From: Aphanocapsa lilacina HA4352-LM1
GTDB taxonomy: Bacteria; Cyanobacteriota; Cyanobacteriia; Gloeobacterales; Gloeobacteraceae
DNA: 64,000 bases
Assembly (NCBI GenBank): GCA_019359725.1
Contig: JAHHGR010000005.1
Location: forward strand, 32,067-96,066
Direction: 5' to 3'
Every line of letters starts with the position of its first letter. Position 1 is the first letter of the stretch. Both the position numbers and the translations under genes were made by a program. The notes beneath the pieces are model-generated. The model was not told the origin of the DNA. It ran no database searches and saw only the letters and a list, made by a program, of their open reading frames with translations. Of this stretch, positions 25,730 to 34,422 are shown one piece after another.

Positions 25730-26578
25730 TTGACGGGCACGCTCTACCTGGTGGCGACACCGATCGGCAACCTCGAAGACATCACCCTGCGGGCGCTACG
25801 CGTCCTCAAAGCGTGCGACCGGATCGCCTGCGAGGACACGCGCCACTCGCGCAAACTGCTCGCCCACTTCGAGATCTCCAGGCCGATGGTGAGTTTCCAC
25901 GCCCACAACGCCCACGCTCGCACGGGCGAACTGGTGGCCGCCCTTCAAGAGGGCCGGGACATCGCTCTAATCACCGACGCGGGCATGCCCGGCGTGAGCG
26001 ATCCTGGCGCCGAACTGGTGGCCGCCTGCCGGGCTGAGAATCTGCCGGTCAGCGTCATTCCTGGCCCGAGCGCCCTGACCGCTGCGCTGGCCCTGGCAGG
26101 CTTTTCCGAGCCCCGCTTCGTTTTTGAAGGCTTTTTGCCTACCACCGGTCGCCGCCGCGCCCGCCTGGTGGCCCTGGCGCGCGAGGAGCGTCCGGTGGTG
26201 CTGTTCGAGGCCCCCCACCGCCTGCTGCGCACCCTGGCGGATCTGAGCACCCACCTGGGGGCGGAGCGGCCCATCGTCATCTGCCGCGAACTGACCAAAA
26301 TTCACGAGCAAATCTGGCGGGGTAGCCTTTCAGAGGCGATTGCTTACTTTGAATCCACCCCACCCCGGGGCGAATTTACCCTGGTCATCGAAGGTACCCC
26401 CCCTCAGCCGCCCGAGCCGCCCACCCGGGAGCAGTTGCAGACGAGTCTAGAGGCGATGCTTGCCTCCGGCCTCTCGCGCTCGGAGGCAAGCCGTCAACTG
26501 GCCGCCCAGACCGGCCTGCCGCGCAAAGAGATCTACCGGCTGTCGCTCACCCTCGAAGCGGATGGCAGATCCCAATAG
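25730..26578 (+). CDS. rsmI: 16S rRNA (cytidine-1402-2'-O)-methyltransferase
   Basis: 282 aa from TTG 25730 (LTGTLYLVATPIGNLEDITLRALRVLKACD); the track start at 25610 lies inside the labA-like gene and is not conserved. RsmI uses SAM to methylate the 2'-OH of C1402 in the decoding centre. Tetrapyrrole-methylase fold: TPIGNLEDIT, CEDTRHSRKLL, ALITDAGMPGVSDPG, VIPGPSALTAALALAGF and FEAPHRLLRTL are all present. Its start is 4 bp past the labA-like stop. The initiator tRNA gene follows 26 bp downstream. Confidence 0.93.
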   Translation: MTGTLYLVATPIGNLEDITLRALRVLKACDRIACEDTRHSRKLLAHFEISRPMVSFHAHNAHARTGELVAALQEGRDIALITDAGMPGVSDPGAELVAACRAENLPVSVIPGPSALTAALALAGFSEPRFVFEGFLPTTGRRRARLVALAREERPVVLFEAPHRLLRTLADLSTHLGAERPIVICRELTKIHEQIWRGSLSEAIAYFESTPPRGEFTLVIEGTPPQPPEPPTREQLQTSLEAMLASGLSRSEASRQLAAQTGLPRKEIYRLSLTLEADGRSQ

Positions 26579-26604
26579 AAGTCTGTTAGGATGGGCAAGT
26601 TCGA

Positions 26605-26681
<77 letters not shown>

Positions 26682-26690
26682 TATCAAGTG

Positions 26691-26730
26691 AAGCGTCGGC
26701 AGGTTTTTCTTCCGGCGCTTTTGCTTTTTT
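26691..26730 (+). terminator. Terminator of the initiator tRNA gene
   Basis: Stem aagcgtcgg / ccggcgctt (one G-T pair), 12-nt loop and a T-rich tail tttgctttttt, 10 bp beyond the tRNA. Confidence 0.75.
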
Positions 26731-26922
26731 GCAGAGGATGATTAAAGCCGCAAGATCCCTTGAGCTTGGCAATAAGCCCGAAAATTGATGCCCTCCCCAT
26801 CGTCCTCGATTGCAGGTCCAGCCTCCGATGCTTACAAGCCGCTACAACTAAAATAGTGCGCAGGCTGCCGCCCGCCGGACAACCTGGCCCTTTATTTCAA
26901 GCTCTCTATGAGATCCATCCCA

Positions 26923-28128
26923 ATGACTATCGCCCCGCTCAGTTGGGCAGAACTGGAAGCGCTCACAGATTTTCAATTGGATACCGTGAATGGGCCGACC
27001 AACGCCCAGGCCCGTCTACGCCTGTTTGGCCTCACCGAATCCGCTGTGCGAGTTACCCTTTACCGCGACAATCACGCCTGGTGCCCCTACTGCCAGAAGG
27101 TCTGGCTGTGGCTTGAAGAAAAACAGCTCCCCTACCGCATCGAAAAAGTGACGATGTTCTGCTACGGGCAGAAGGAGAGCTGGTACAAGCGCAAGGTGCC
27201 CTCCGGCATGCTGCCGGCTATCGAATTGGCCGGCCGGGTGATCACAGAAAGCGACGACATCTTGATTGCCCTCGAACGGGCCTTCGGTCCATTGGGAGCG
27301 GGCATGGAAGACCCCACGGTGCTCCCCCTGCGGCGGCTGGAGCGGCTTTTATTTAGGGCCTGGTGCACCTGGCTTTGCTATCCGGCCGGTTCGTCTGGCG
27401 AGGAGCAGCGCAATCGCGACCAGTTCAAAGCCGTGGTCGCTGCGGTCGAAGATGCCCTCGTTCGCACCTCGGGGCCTTATTTTCTAGAGCAGTTCGGCAC
27501 CGCCGATGTGATCTTCACGCCCTACGTCGAACGGATGAACGCCAGCCTCTACTACTACAAGGGCTACTCCCTGCGCGAAGAAAATCCCCACCTGGCTGCC
27601 TGGTTTGCAGCGATGGAAAGCCGACCCGCCTACCGCGGCACCCAGAGCGACTTCCACACCCATGTCCACGACTTGCCGCCCCAAATGGGAGGCTGCTGGG
27701 AAAACGGCGAGCCCCAGATGCAACGCAATAAAGCACGGGTAGATTGTGGTCCTTGGGCCGGACTGCCCGATGTGGCTTACCCCGAGCCCGAAAACTCGCG
27801 CGCGGAAGCTCTTCAGCGGGTGCTCAAGCACCGCACCAACATCATTCGAGTCAACCCCGCCGATCGCCGATTGTTCGACGAAGCGCTGCGCTGTGCCCTG
27901 ACCCACCTGATCACCGGCCAAGCCTGCACACCGCCGCCGGGCTCCGACCCGGCCCTGCGATATTTGCGCGACCGGATAAACGTGCCCCGTGACATGTCTA
28001 TCTACGCGGCCAAACGGTTGCGCGAATCCCTGGAGCAAACCGCCGCTTTGGTGGGCGATGGCCAGGGTCCCCCTCTACCTGTCCAGCATCGGCGCGACCA
28101 GGACCCGGCGAATTTTGCCGGCGTTTGA
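26923..28128 (+). CDS. Glutathione S-transferase family protein
   Basis: 401 aa from ATG 26923 ([14 protein letters not shown]). A thioredoxin-like GST N-terminal domain carries the redox motif [30 protein letters not shown] and cis-Pro segment [23 protein letters not shown]; a helical GST C-terminal domain follows ([15 protein letters not shown]...[29 protein letters not shown]). About 150 further residues ([18 protein letters not shown]... [18 protein letters not shown]) extend beyond a normal 220-aa GST; this longer form occurs in cyanobacteria and plants. Glutathione-dependent reductase or transferase activity is likely; substrate unknown. Confidence 0.8.
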   Translation: MTIAPLSWAELEALTDFQLDTVNGPTNAQARLRLFGLTESAVRVTLYRDNHAWCPYCQKVWLWLEEKQLPYRIEKVTMFCYGQKESWYKRKVPSGMLPAIELAGRVITESDDILIALERAFGPLGAGMEDPTVLPLRRLERLLFRAWCTWLCYPAGSSGEEQRNRDQFKAVVAAVEDALVRTSGPYFLEQFGTADVIFTPYVERMNASLYYYKGYSLREENPHLAAWFAAMESRPAYRGTQSDFHTHVHDLPPQMGGCWENGEPQMQRNKARVDCGPWAGLPDVAYPEPENSRAEALQRVLKHRTNIIRVNPADRRLFDEALRCALTHLITGQACTPPPGSDPALRYLRDRINVPRDMSIYAAKRLRESLEQTAALVGDGQGPPLPVQHRRDQDPANFAGV

Positions 28129-28285
28129 GGTGAGGCGCTCCACACCTACACCGAGGCCATCGACTTGTGGACCGGAAATCGATTAGCCTCAGCGCAGTTG
28201 AAGTGCCTTTCCTGCTTTGTGCATAGTTTGCTCTGCGGGCGCACTGCGATGATGAAGATGTCGGCCGGAGCAAAGAAGGTACGCG

Positions 28286-29338
28286 ATGTTTGTGCTGCTG
28301 TCGATCCTGGTGCTGGGACTGCTCATCGTGGTGCACGAGCTGGGCCATTTTCTGGCGGCCCGCTGGCAACATATCCGGGTAAGCCGCTTCTCGATCGGCT
28401 TTGGGCCGGTGGTTGCCCGCTACCAGGGGCCGGAGGTGGAGTACGCCCTGCGCGCCTTGCCCCTGGGCGGCTATGTCGGCTTTCCCGACGACGACCCGGA
28501 TAGCGGTATACCCAAAGACGATCCGAATTTGCTCAAGAATCGACCGATTCTCGATAGAACGATCGTTCTGCTTGCCGGGGTGACGGCGAACTTTGTCTTC
28601 GGCTATCTGGTGCTGTTGGCGCTGGTGGTGCTGGGGGGCGTTCCTGAGACCCAGGTGCAGCCCGGCGCCCTCATCCAGCAGGTGACGGCCGGTCAGGCGG
28701 CCGAGCGCGCGGGGCTCGAAGCGGGCGATGTTGTCCTCGAAGCGGCAGGGCGGCCCATCGGCAGTGGCGATGGGGCGCTGGCCCAACTGAGCCGGGTGTT
28801 TCAGGCCAATCCCGACAAGCCCGTCAATCTGGTAATCCGGCGCGGCGAGCAGCGGCGGCCCGTGGCCCTCACCCCAAGTACCCAGGGCAAAGTCGGCGTT
28901 TCGCTCTCTCCCAACGGCACTGTGACGCGCCGGGCACCCCGGGATATCGCCGAAGTTTTCACCAGCAGCGCCACCGCCTACGGCCGCATCGCCGTAGCGA
29001 CTTTGAACGGCTTCGGCCAGCTTTTTACCGGCCGGGCGGGAATCGACCAACTTACCGGACCGGTGGGAATCGTCGCCGTCACCGCCCAGGCCGCCCAGAG
29101 CGACTGGCTCAACTTGTTCTACGTGGCGGCGTTGATTTCCTTTAACCTCGCGGTGCTGAACCTGCTGCCCCTGCCGGCCCTCGACGGCGGACAACTGGTG
29201 TTCGTCATTGCCGAGGCGCTGCGGGGCAAACCCGTCCCCGACAAGATACAAAACTACGTCAACCAGGCGGGCATGCTGGTGCTGCTTGGATTGGGCATAC
29301 TATTGATCTTTCGGGACACCTTCAATCTGCTTCAGTGA
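28286..29338 (+). CDS. rseP: RseP-type site-2 metalloprotease (S2P, M50)
   Basis: 350 aa intramembrane zinc protease that cuts membrane-bound regulators such as anti-sigma factors. HELGH zinc site in the first membrane helix (VVHELGHFLAARW, residues 15-27), GFGP and ALPLGGYVGF loops, a single PDZ domain around residues 115-195 (GALIQQVTAGQAAERAGLEAGDVVLEAAGRPI), and the third metal ligand in LNLLPLPALDGGQL (about 290). Start has aaggt upstream. One PDZ, unlike the two of E. coli RseP, is usual in cyanobacteria. Confidence 0.93.
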   Translation: MFVLLSILVLGLLIVVHELGHFLAARWQHIRVSRFSIGFGPVVARYQGPEVEYALRALPLGGYVGFPDDDPDSGIPKDDPNLLKNRPILDRTIVLLAGVTANFVFGYLVLLALVVLGGVPETQVQPGALIQQVTAGQAAERAGLEAGDVVLEAAGRPIGSGDGALAQLSRVFQANPDKPVNLVIRRGEQRRPVALTPSTQGKVGVSLSPNGTVTRRAPRDIAEVFTSSATAYGRIAVATLNGFGQLFTGRAGIDQLTGPVGIVAVTAQAAQSDWLNLFYVAALISFNLAVLNLLPLPALDGGQLVFVIAEALRGKPVPDKIQNYVNQAGMLVLLGLGILLIFRDTFNLLQ

Positions 29339-29363
29339 GTGTCCTGCCGCCTGCGGCCCGCCG

Positions 29364-29969
29364 TTACCGGCTGGGCAGCGGTGTGGTGTCGTCCCCCCAA
29401 ATTTTTTGCTCGCTAAAGCCCAGTTCTTCAAAATCAGCTGCCCGCAGGTGGGCTTCGCCGGCACAGAAAAATTCGTCCAGTTGCGGCGATTTGACCGATG
29501 TGCCCGCGAGCATCGCGTGCGCTTGACCGCGGTGGTGGATCTGGTGCTGAAAAAGATGGGCGAGCACCCGTACCAGCGGTTCAGTCTGGATGCCGAAGGA
29601 GCGCGCCAGGTGTACCGGCAGGGCAAGCAGCGGTTCTGTGAGCGACTCGCAAAGGGCGATCAGGCGCCGGTCCGCCCCAAGTTGCGCCTGCCAAAGCGGC
29701 CCGCACGCCTCGAAAGGCTCCTCGGGATCAAAAAAATGCAAGGCTTCCGGGTTGGGCGGTTCGCCCTGCACGCTGCGCTCTGTAGCATCGAGGTAGTACC
29801 AGTCGACTGTAACGCTATGGTTGAGCGTCGCTTTGATAGATGGAAAAAACCCGGTTCTCGCTGTGGCAAAATCGGTCTGACTAAGCTGAGCGCAGGCTTT
29901 GAGCAAGCGGTGGTTGGACCAGGCGTTGTTGTAGGCCATGGTCGCGAAATGGTGGGCAAGAGTTTCCAT
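29364..29969 (-). CDS. DinB family protein
   Basis: 201 aa from ATG 29969 (METLAHHFATMAYNNAWSNHRLLKACAQL). Four-helix DinB/YfiT-like metal-binding fold; the metal His triad is seen as TLNHSVTVDWYYLDA (first) and HLFQHQIHHRGQAHAML (second and third). Members include bacillithiol or mycothiol transferases and many unknown enzymes; substrate not inferable. Convergent with rseP (26 bp gap). Confidence 0.87.
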   Translation of the reverse strand: METLAHHFATMAYNNAWSNHRLLKACAQLSQTDFATARTGFFPSIKATLNHSVTVDWYYLDATERSVQGEPPNPEALHFFDPEEPFEACGPLWQAQLGADRRLIALCESLTEPLLALPVHLARSFGIQTEPLVRVLAHLFQHQIHHRGQAHAMLAGTSVKSPQLDEFFCAGEAHLRAADFEELGFSEQKIWGDDTTPLPSR

Positions 29970-30147
29970 AGTCAGCCGGTGTCGGCATGATGAATTTTTG
30001 TCCACCTAATCATAGCGATCTGGGAGTGGACTCATCCTGGAGTGAACCCCTCCGGTGAGACAGCCTTCTGGCCTTCTTAAGTAGGTTGGCTTGTCAGACT
30101 TGTCTCACGAACGATGCTTGCCTCAAATTCAACGGGCGGCAAGTACC

Positions 30148-30279
30148 CAGGGCTGTTTCATTCTAGCTTTGCATTGGATGCAAATGAGAATCGAGAGCGG
30201 CAAAAGCCTTATTGCTTGTTGAGCAGGTCAAGCTTATTGACATGGCCGAATGGGGTTTTTGGAGAATGAAACAGCCCTG
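30148..30279. repeat. 132-bp MITE-like element with perfect 17-bp terminal inverted repeats
   Basis: cagggctgtttcattct (30148-30164) and agaatgaaacagccctg (30263-30279) are exact inverted copies. The inside has no ORF and carries another small hairpin (tttgcat-tgg-atgcaaa). It occupies the place where the orfB core of the surrounding IS should be. Size, TIRs and lack of coding capacity match a miniature inverted-repeat element or the ends of another transposon. Confidence 0.65.
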
Positions 30280-30387
30280 CGCGGAACACCCGTCCAATCG
30301 CACATTGCAGCAACCGATTGTTCCCCCGAGTGCTCGGCAATCACCCGGTAGATGATGGCGGCGACTTCCGCTCTTTGACCTGCTTCT

Positions 30388-30690
30388 CTAAGCGCTCCAA
30401 GACTTTTTTGGATCGTTGGGGCAACGACCCTTTAAAAACTGGCTTTCCATGGTGAGCTTGCCCACCATCTGCTCCAGTTCAGCCACGCGCTGCTCCTGGC
30501 GTTTTTGGTCGGCACGGTCGCGCACGAAGGCAGATTGGGGATTGTTGCGGTATTGCGTGCACCCATGGGTGACGAGATTAGGATGTAGTTCATGGAGTCG
30601 GGCAACCTGAGCGACAGTGCTACCAGCCTCTACTTCTCGAACCACCTGAAGTTTGAATTCAGGACTGAAGGAACGACGGGCCTTGGACAT
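30388..30690 (-). pseudogene. IS3-family transposase orfA of the remnant
   Basis: MSKARRSFSPEFKLQVVREVEAGSTVAQVARLHELHPNLVTHGCTQYRNNPQSAF is the helix-turn-helix part of an IS3-type OrfA, followed by a leucine-zipper QRVAELEQMVGKLTMESQFLKG. The reading frame is open for 100 codons, but its end has drifted (CPNDPKKSWSA) and the orfB it needs is destroyed, so it is not functional as a transposase. Confidence 0.75.
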
Positions 30691-30743
30691 GTGCTACTTC
30701 TGCGTGGTCCAATCCACCTAAGAAGGCTGAGAAGACTGTCTCA

Positions 30744-31116
30744 CATTAAGGGCGCATTCCAAGCGAGGTCTTTCGCGTATGCTCTTCAGCAGCAGGCAGA
30801 GGCGCTCTCAAAATGTGGGTAATGGATAGCGACGCGGGGAGGGGGAGAGCGCGAAGGGGGTTCCACCTCTCGCCCTACAAGACTGTCGTGCCAAGCCAAG
30901 CGCCGGAGGATCCAAAATGGGAGCGCCCGCTCGGTTTAGCGACTTGGCAACAGCCCCGGACGCAGAGCAGATGGGGTTGGCAGTCAAAGCGGTCGGGTAT
31001 AAAGCAATCTCGCACCTGCAAGTCATATAAGCCATCTGCCGCACCGGCCCCGGTTATACTGAGCAGCACCGGCCCCAGGCCGTCTTCACCCAGGCGGAAT
31101 CAGCGAAAGGTTTGCA
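30744..31116. other. Intergenic region with a dispersed repeat
   Basis: About 370 bp without a gene between the IS3 remnant and the alcohol dehydrogenase. It contains one copy of the repeat described at 30830-30904. The rest shows no recognised RNA or ORF of merit. Confidence 0.5.
30830..30904 (+). repeat. Dispersed noncoding repeat, copy A
   Basis: About 75 bp (core gcgaagggggttccacctctcgc, then tcgtgccaagcc) that recurs in inverted orientation at 34127-34216. Neither copy lies in a plausible gene. Confidence 0.65.
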
Positions 31117-32127
31117 TTGATTGAGATTCACGCGCTCGCCGCCCTGGAGGCGGGTAGACCCCTCGAAGCGTTTACCTATACCCTGGGCGGGCTGGCCAGC
31201 CAGGATTGCCTGATTCGGGTGTGCGCCTGCGGCGTCTGCCACTCGGACCTGCACATGATCGACAACGACTGGGGCCGCTCGCGCTATCCGCTGGTGCCAG
31301 GGCACGAGGTGGTGGGGGAGGTGGTGGAGGTCGGCTCCGAGGTGCGCCACCTCAAGCCCGGCGACCGGGTGGGGGTGGGCTGGCAGCGCTCGGCCTGTCT
31401 GCAGTGCCTCGACTGCCTGCGCGGCAACGAAAATCTGTGCGCCCACAGCCAGGCCACGATCGTCACCGGCTACGGCGGCTTCGGCGATTATCTGGCGATC
31501 GATGCGCGCTTTGCCTTCAAGATTCCGGCGGGGATTCCCACCCACGCCGCAGGACCGCTTCTGTGCGGCGGGATCACAGTCTATTCGGGGTTGCGGGCGG
31601 CAGGGATGACCTCCGGCCAGGCGATTGGCGTCATTGGGGTGGGCGGACTCGGCCACCTGGCAGTCCAGTTCGCCAGCCGCCTCGGCAACCGGGTGACCGT
31701 CTTTACCACCTCCAAGGACAAAGCCCGGCAGGCAGCGACCCTCGGAGCGCACCGGGCGGTGATCGTGCCGCCGGGCGAGTCGCCCCCGCCGCCTGTCGAA
31801 CGCCTCGACATCATCATCAGCACGATCCCCTACGCCCTCGATGCGGTGGGCTATCTGGCTCACCTCGCCACCGACGGCACCCTGGTGTTCGTCGGCGTAC
31901 CGCCCGAACCGCTGGCGTTGCCGGTGCGCGAACTCATCCGGGGCCGACGGCGCCTGATGGGATCGGGCATCGGCAGCCGCTCGCGCATCGTCGAAATGCT
32001 CTCGGTAGCCGAGCGCTTCGGGGTGATGCCGATGGTTGAAACCTTTGCGATGGCCGAGGCGAACGCGGCGCTTGAGCGGGTGCGCCGCAATCGGGTCCGC
32101 TATCGCGCGGTGCTGCTGGCTGAATAA
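31117..32127 (+). CDS. Zinc-dependent alcohol dehydrogenase (cinnamyl/YahK type)
   Basis: 336 aa from TTG 31117. Catalytic zinc ligands in ACGVCHSDLHMI (Cys, near residue 38) and PGHEVVGEVVEVGSEV (His-Glu), structural zinc Cys cluster CLQCLDCLRGNENLC (around 93-107), and NADP site GVIGVGGLGHLAVQFASRLGNRVTVFTTSKDK. The group reduces aliphatic and aromatic aldehydes with NADPH. The start is slightly short compared with relatives. It lies alone downstream of an IS remnant. Confidence 0.88.
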   Translation: MIEIHALAALEAGRPLEAFTYTLGGLASQDCLIRVCACGVCHSDLHMIDNDWGRSRYPLVPGHEVVGEVVEVGSEVRHLKPGDRVGVGWQRSACLQCLDCLRGNENLCAHSQATIVTGYGGFGDYLAIDARFAFKIPAGIPTHAAGPLLCGGITVYSGLRAAGMTSGQAIGVIGVGGLGHLAVQFASRLGNRVTVFTTSKDKARQAATLGAHRAVIVPPGESPPPPVERLDIIISTIPYALDAVGYLAHLATDGTLVFVGVPPEPLALPVRELIRGRRRLMGSGIGSRSRIVEMLSVAERFGVMPMVETFAMAEANAALERVRRNRVRYRAVLLAE

Positions 32128-32220
32128 TCTCTGCAGTTATTGCATAAAGTGATTACATAAATCTTGCTTTGTGGGAAAATCTTGGCCATAAACGACGTCA
32201 CCTGGCCTGCGAGGGAGTAG

Positions 32221-32742
32221 ATGCTGCTGGGAAGATTCACCGTATTTCCTGGAGAAGAGCGAACGCTGGCCGTTCAAATCCAGAGTGAAGAGTTCCGCTT
32301 CAACGAATGGAACGACACACACATCGAGCAGGGGTTCTCCTGGCGGCCGGGCAGTGTCTCGTTTGAAACCCTGAGCGACATCGGCCTGCTTGCCGTCGAG
32401 GTGCGCGTCGAGTCGACCTTTGAGATCGCTGCCTCGGCGATGCGGGCTATCCAGGTTCCTTTCGCGGTGCCCGAGGGTGAGAGCATTTTCGTAGGGGCGC
32501 TCATTGACGAAGAAGACCATCGCTTTGCCGTCCCACCCGGAGACTACGCACTGGTCTACCAGACGGGGCTGGTGGAGGCGGAGCCGCCACCCGGCCCGCC
32601 GGAGTTGGACGACGCCGACACGTGGTGCTGCCTATCTTTTGTGCGGCAGGAGAACCCCCAAGCGGAGATCTTGCGCATCGAAGCGGGCTACATGCCTGTG
32701 CTGCCGTTGCTGATGCAGGCGCGGGCCGTTGGCGTCGAGTAG
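32221..32742 (+). CDS. ComJ-like protein (nuclease-inhibitor family)
   Basis: 173 aa soluble protein. The segment FRFNEWNDTHIEQGFSWRPGSVSFETLSDIGLLAVEVRVESTFEIAASAMRAIQVPFAVPEGESIFVGALIDEEDHRFAVPPGDYALVYQTG resembles competence protein J, known in Bacillus as the NucA (Nin) inhibitor partner. No DNA-entry nuclease gene was seen beside it. The alternative is an immunity protein or another function of the same fold. Assignment is from memory of the family pattern and needs a profile search. Confidence 0.6.
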   Translation: MLLGRFTVFPGEERTLAVQIQSEEFRFNEWNDTHIEQGFSWRPGSVSFETLSDIGLLAVEVRVESTFEIAASAMRAIQVPFAVPEGESIFVGALIDEEDHRFAVPPGDYALVYQTGLVEAEPPPGPPELDDADTWCCLSFVRQENPQAEILRIEAGYMPVLPLLMQARAVGVE

Positions 32743-32772
32743 CGCAGCCCAGTTGCAACGTGGCAAGTATCG

Positions 32773-34002
32773 CTAGCCATGCCGCATGGCTTCTATGGCC
32801 GCTTCCAGGGCAATTTCGACGTGGGCCAGGTGGGTGCCGCCCTGCAAAAAAACAATGTAGGGTTCGCGCAGTGGACCGTCCGCCGAAAGTTCCAGGGTGC
32901 TCCCCTCTATGAAGGTGCCCCCGGCCATCACCACGGCGTCGGCGTAGCCGGGCACGACGTCGGGCACCGGCTCCAGGTAGCTGTCGATGGGCGAGCTGCG
33001 CTGGATGGCCCGGCAGAAGGCGACGAGCTTCTCAGGCGAACCCAGACGCAGAGCCTGGATGACATCGGTGCGCGGATCGGTGGGGGCAGGTTGAACCGCG
33101 TAACCCAACTGCGAAAAGATGTAGCTCGCCAGGTGCGCCCCCTTCACCGCCTCCCCGACCATCTGGGGCGCCAGAAAGAGCCCCTGCATCAGCAAGCGGT
33201 TGGTGTCGAGGGAGGAACCTCCTTCGCTGCCGATGCCGGGGGCGGTGAGCCGGGCGCAGGCCCGCTCGACCCACTCGGCCTTGCCTGCCAGGTAGCCCCC
33301 CGCCGGGGCGATCGTTCCCCCCGGATTTTTGATCAGGGAGCCCGCCACCAAGTCCGCTCCGACGTGGGTAGGCTCGCGATCTTCGCAAAATTCGCCGTAG
33401 CAGTTGTCTACAAAGCAGACGGTGTCAGGGTTTTGGGCTTTGACAAGCGCTATGACGCGCTCGATTTCGCCGATGGTAACGCTGGGCCGCCAGCTGTAGC
33501 CGCAGGAGCGCTGGATAAGCACCATGCGCGTCTCGGACCGGATGGCCGAGGCCAATTTTTCCCAGTCGATGCGGCCTGCCGGGGTGAGGGCCACTTCGCG
33601 GTAGGCGACGCCAAAATCCTTGAGCGATCCCTGTCCGTGGCCGCGCAGGCCGATCACTGCTTCGAGGGTGTCGTAGGGCGCACCCGCCACCGAGAGCAGC
33701 TCGTCACCCGGGCGCAGCACGCCGAACAGGGCGCAGGTGATGGCGTGGGTGCCGGAGACGAACTGGATGCGCACGGCGGCTTGCTCGGCGCCGAAGATGC
33801 GCGCAAAGGCTCGGTCAAGGGTGTCGCGGCCAAGATCTCCGTGGCCGTAGCCGCTCACCCCGGCAAAGTGGTGGGCGCCGATTTTTTCGGTGCGGTAGGC
33901 GGCAAGCACGCGCTGGAGGTTTTTTTTCACCCGGTTATCGACGGCGGCGAAGACAGAGGCTAGATCCTGCCTGGCCTGGACAAATAGTTCGACAGTAGAC
34001 AC
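32773..34002 (-). CDS. PLP-dependent methionine gamma-lyase family protein (aluminium-resistance type)
   Basis: 409 aa. Fold type I aminotransferase-like enzyme: VSGYGHGDLGRDTLDRAFARIFGAEQAAVRIQFVSGTHAI, PGDELLSVAGAPYDTLEAVIG, VCFVDNCYGEFCEDREPTHVGADLVAGSLIKNPGGTIAPAGGYLAGK with the PLP-binding Lys in SLIKNPGG. This is the YnbB/aluminum-resistance subgroup, related to cystathionine gamma-lyase but of uncertain reaction. No metal-related neighbours apart from the ComJ-like gene, which converges. Confidence 0.85.
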   Translation of the reverse strand: MSTVELFVQARQDLASVFAAVDNRVKKNLQRVLAAYRTEKIGAHHFAGVSGYGHGDLGRDTLDRAFARIFGAEQAAVRIQFVSGTHAITCALFGVLRPGDELLSVAGAPYDTLEAVIGLRGHGQGSLKDFGVAYREVALTPAGRIDWEKLASAIRSETRMVLIQRSCGYSWRPSVTIGEIERVIALVKAQNPDTVCFVDNCYGEFCEDREPTHVGADLVAGSLIKNPGGTIAPAGGYLAGKAEWVERACARLTAPGIGSEGGSSLDTNRLLMQGLFLAPQMVGEAVKGAHLASYIFSQLGYAVQPAPTDPRTDVIQALRLGSPEKLVAFCRAIQRSSPIDSYLEPVPDVVPGYADAVVMAGGTFIEGSTLELSADGPLREPYIVFLQGGTHLAHVEIALEAAIEAMRHG

Positions 34003-34422
34003 GGTTCCTCGAAATTTGCCAAAGCAACGATTCTAATCGGCTTCTGTTCAGTTGCGGATGGTACCGGGAACACACCTGGAGAAGCTGATTCGCCTCCGTA
34101 AACTCACCGTTTCAGTCCTAACGCCTGGCAGTTGGCCTGGCACGAGGGTCTGTGGAGCGAGAGGCGGAACCCCCTTCGCGCTTCCCCTCTCGCGCTCTCC
34201 AACCTCCCCGCGTCCGGGGGCTGCCAGCCCCCCGACACCCCCCGGACTGAGCGGTACGGAGAAGCACGAGGTTGTGTGGGTGGGATCGGTTTACTCTTCT
34301 AGGGCCTGCACGATGCGTGTCGACTGCGGCACAGATTTGCGTGTGCGAGGCTTTAGAGCGGTAAAACCAGCTGGTCAGCCGAAAATCCCAACGCAAACCG
34401 GTTTTTCCTCCTGACACCTGCT
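34003..34422. other. Intergenic region with a dispersed repeat
   Basis: 420 bp without a convincing gene between the PLP enzyme and the TetR gene. It holds repeat copy B (34127-34216). Short ORFs on both strands are low-complexity shadows of the repeat. Nothing else was recognised. Confidence 0.5.
34127..34216 (-). repeat. Dispersed noncoding repeat, copy B
   Basis: Reverse-strand copy of 30830-30904, with an extra 14 bp (gagaggggaagcgc) that looks like a local tandem duplication. The shared ends are gacgcggggagg and tcgtgcca-gcc. Confidence 0.65.

Larger units (their letters stand above)
30056..30743 (-). mobile_element. IS3-family remnant with intact terminal inverted repeats and an internal deletion
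   Basis: Ends TGAGACAGCCTTCTGGCCTTCTTA (left) and TGAGACAGTCTTCTCAGCCTTCTTA (right, reverse strand) pair over about 25 bp. On the minus strand: orfA at 30690-30388, then an orfB start (EALREAGQRAEVAAIIYRVIAEHSGEQSVAAMCDWTGVPR) to about 30280, a 132-bp foreign insert, and only the orfB C-terminus (GYLPPVEFEASIVRE..) ending at about 30078. The integrase core is absent. No target-site duplication recognised. Confidence 0.75.

Noticed and set aside
32779-33963. 394-aa plus-strand ORF
   Set aside because: Antisense to the PLP enzyme; Gly/Val/Arg-rich shadow.
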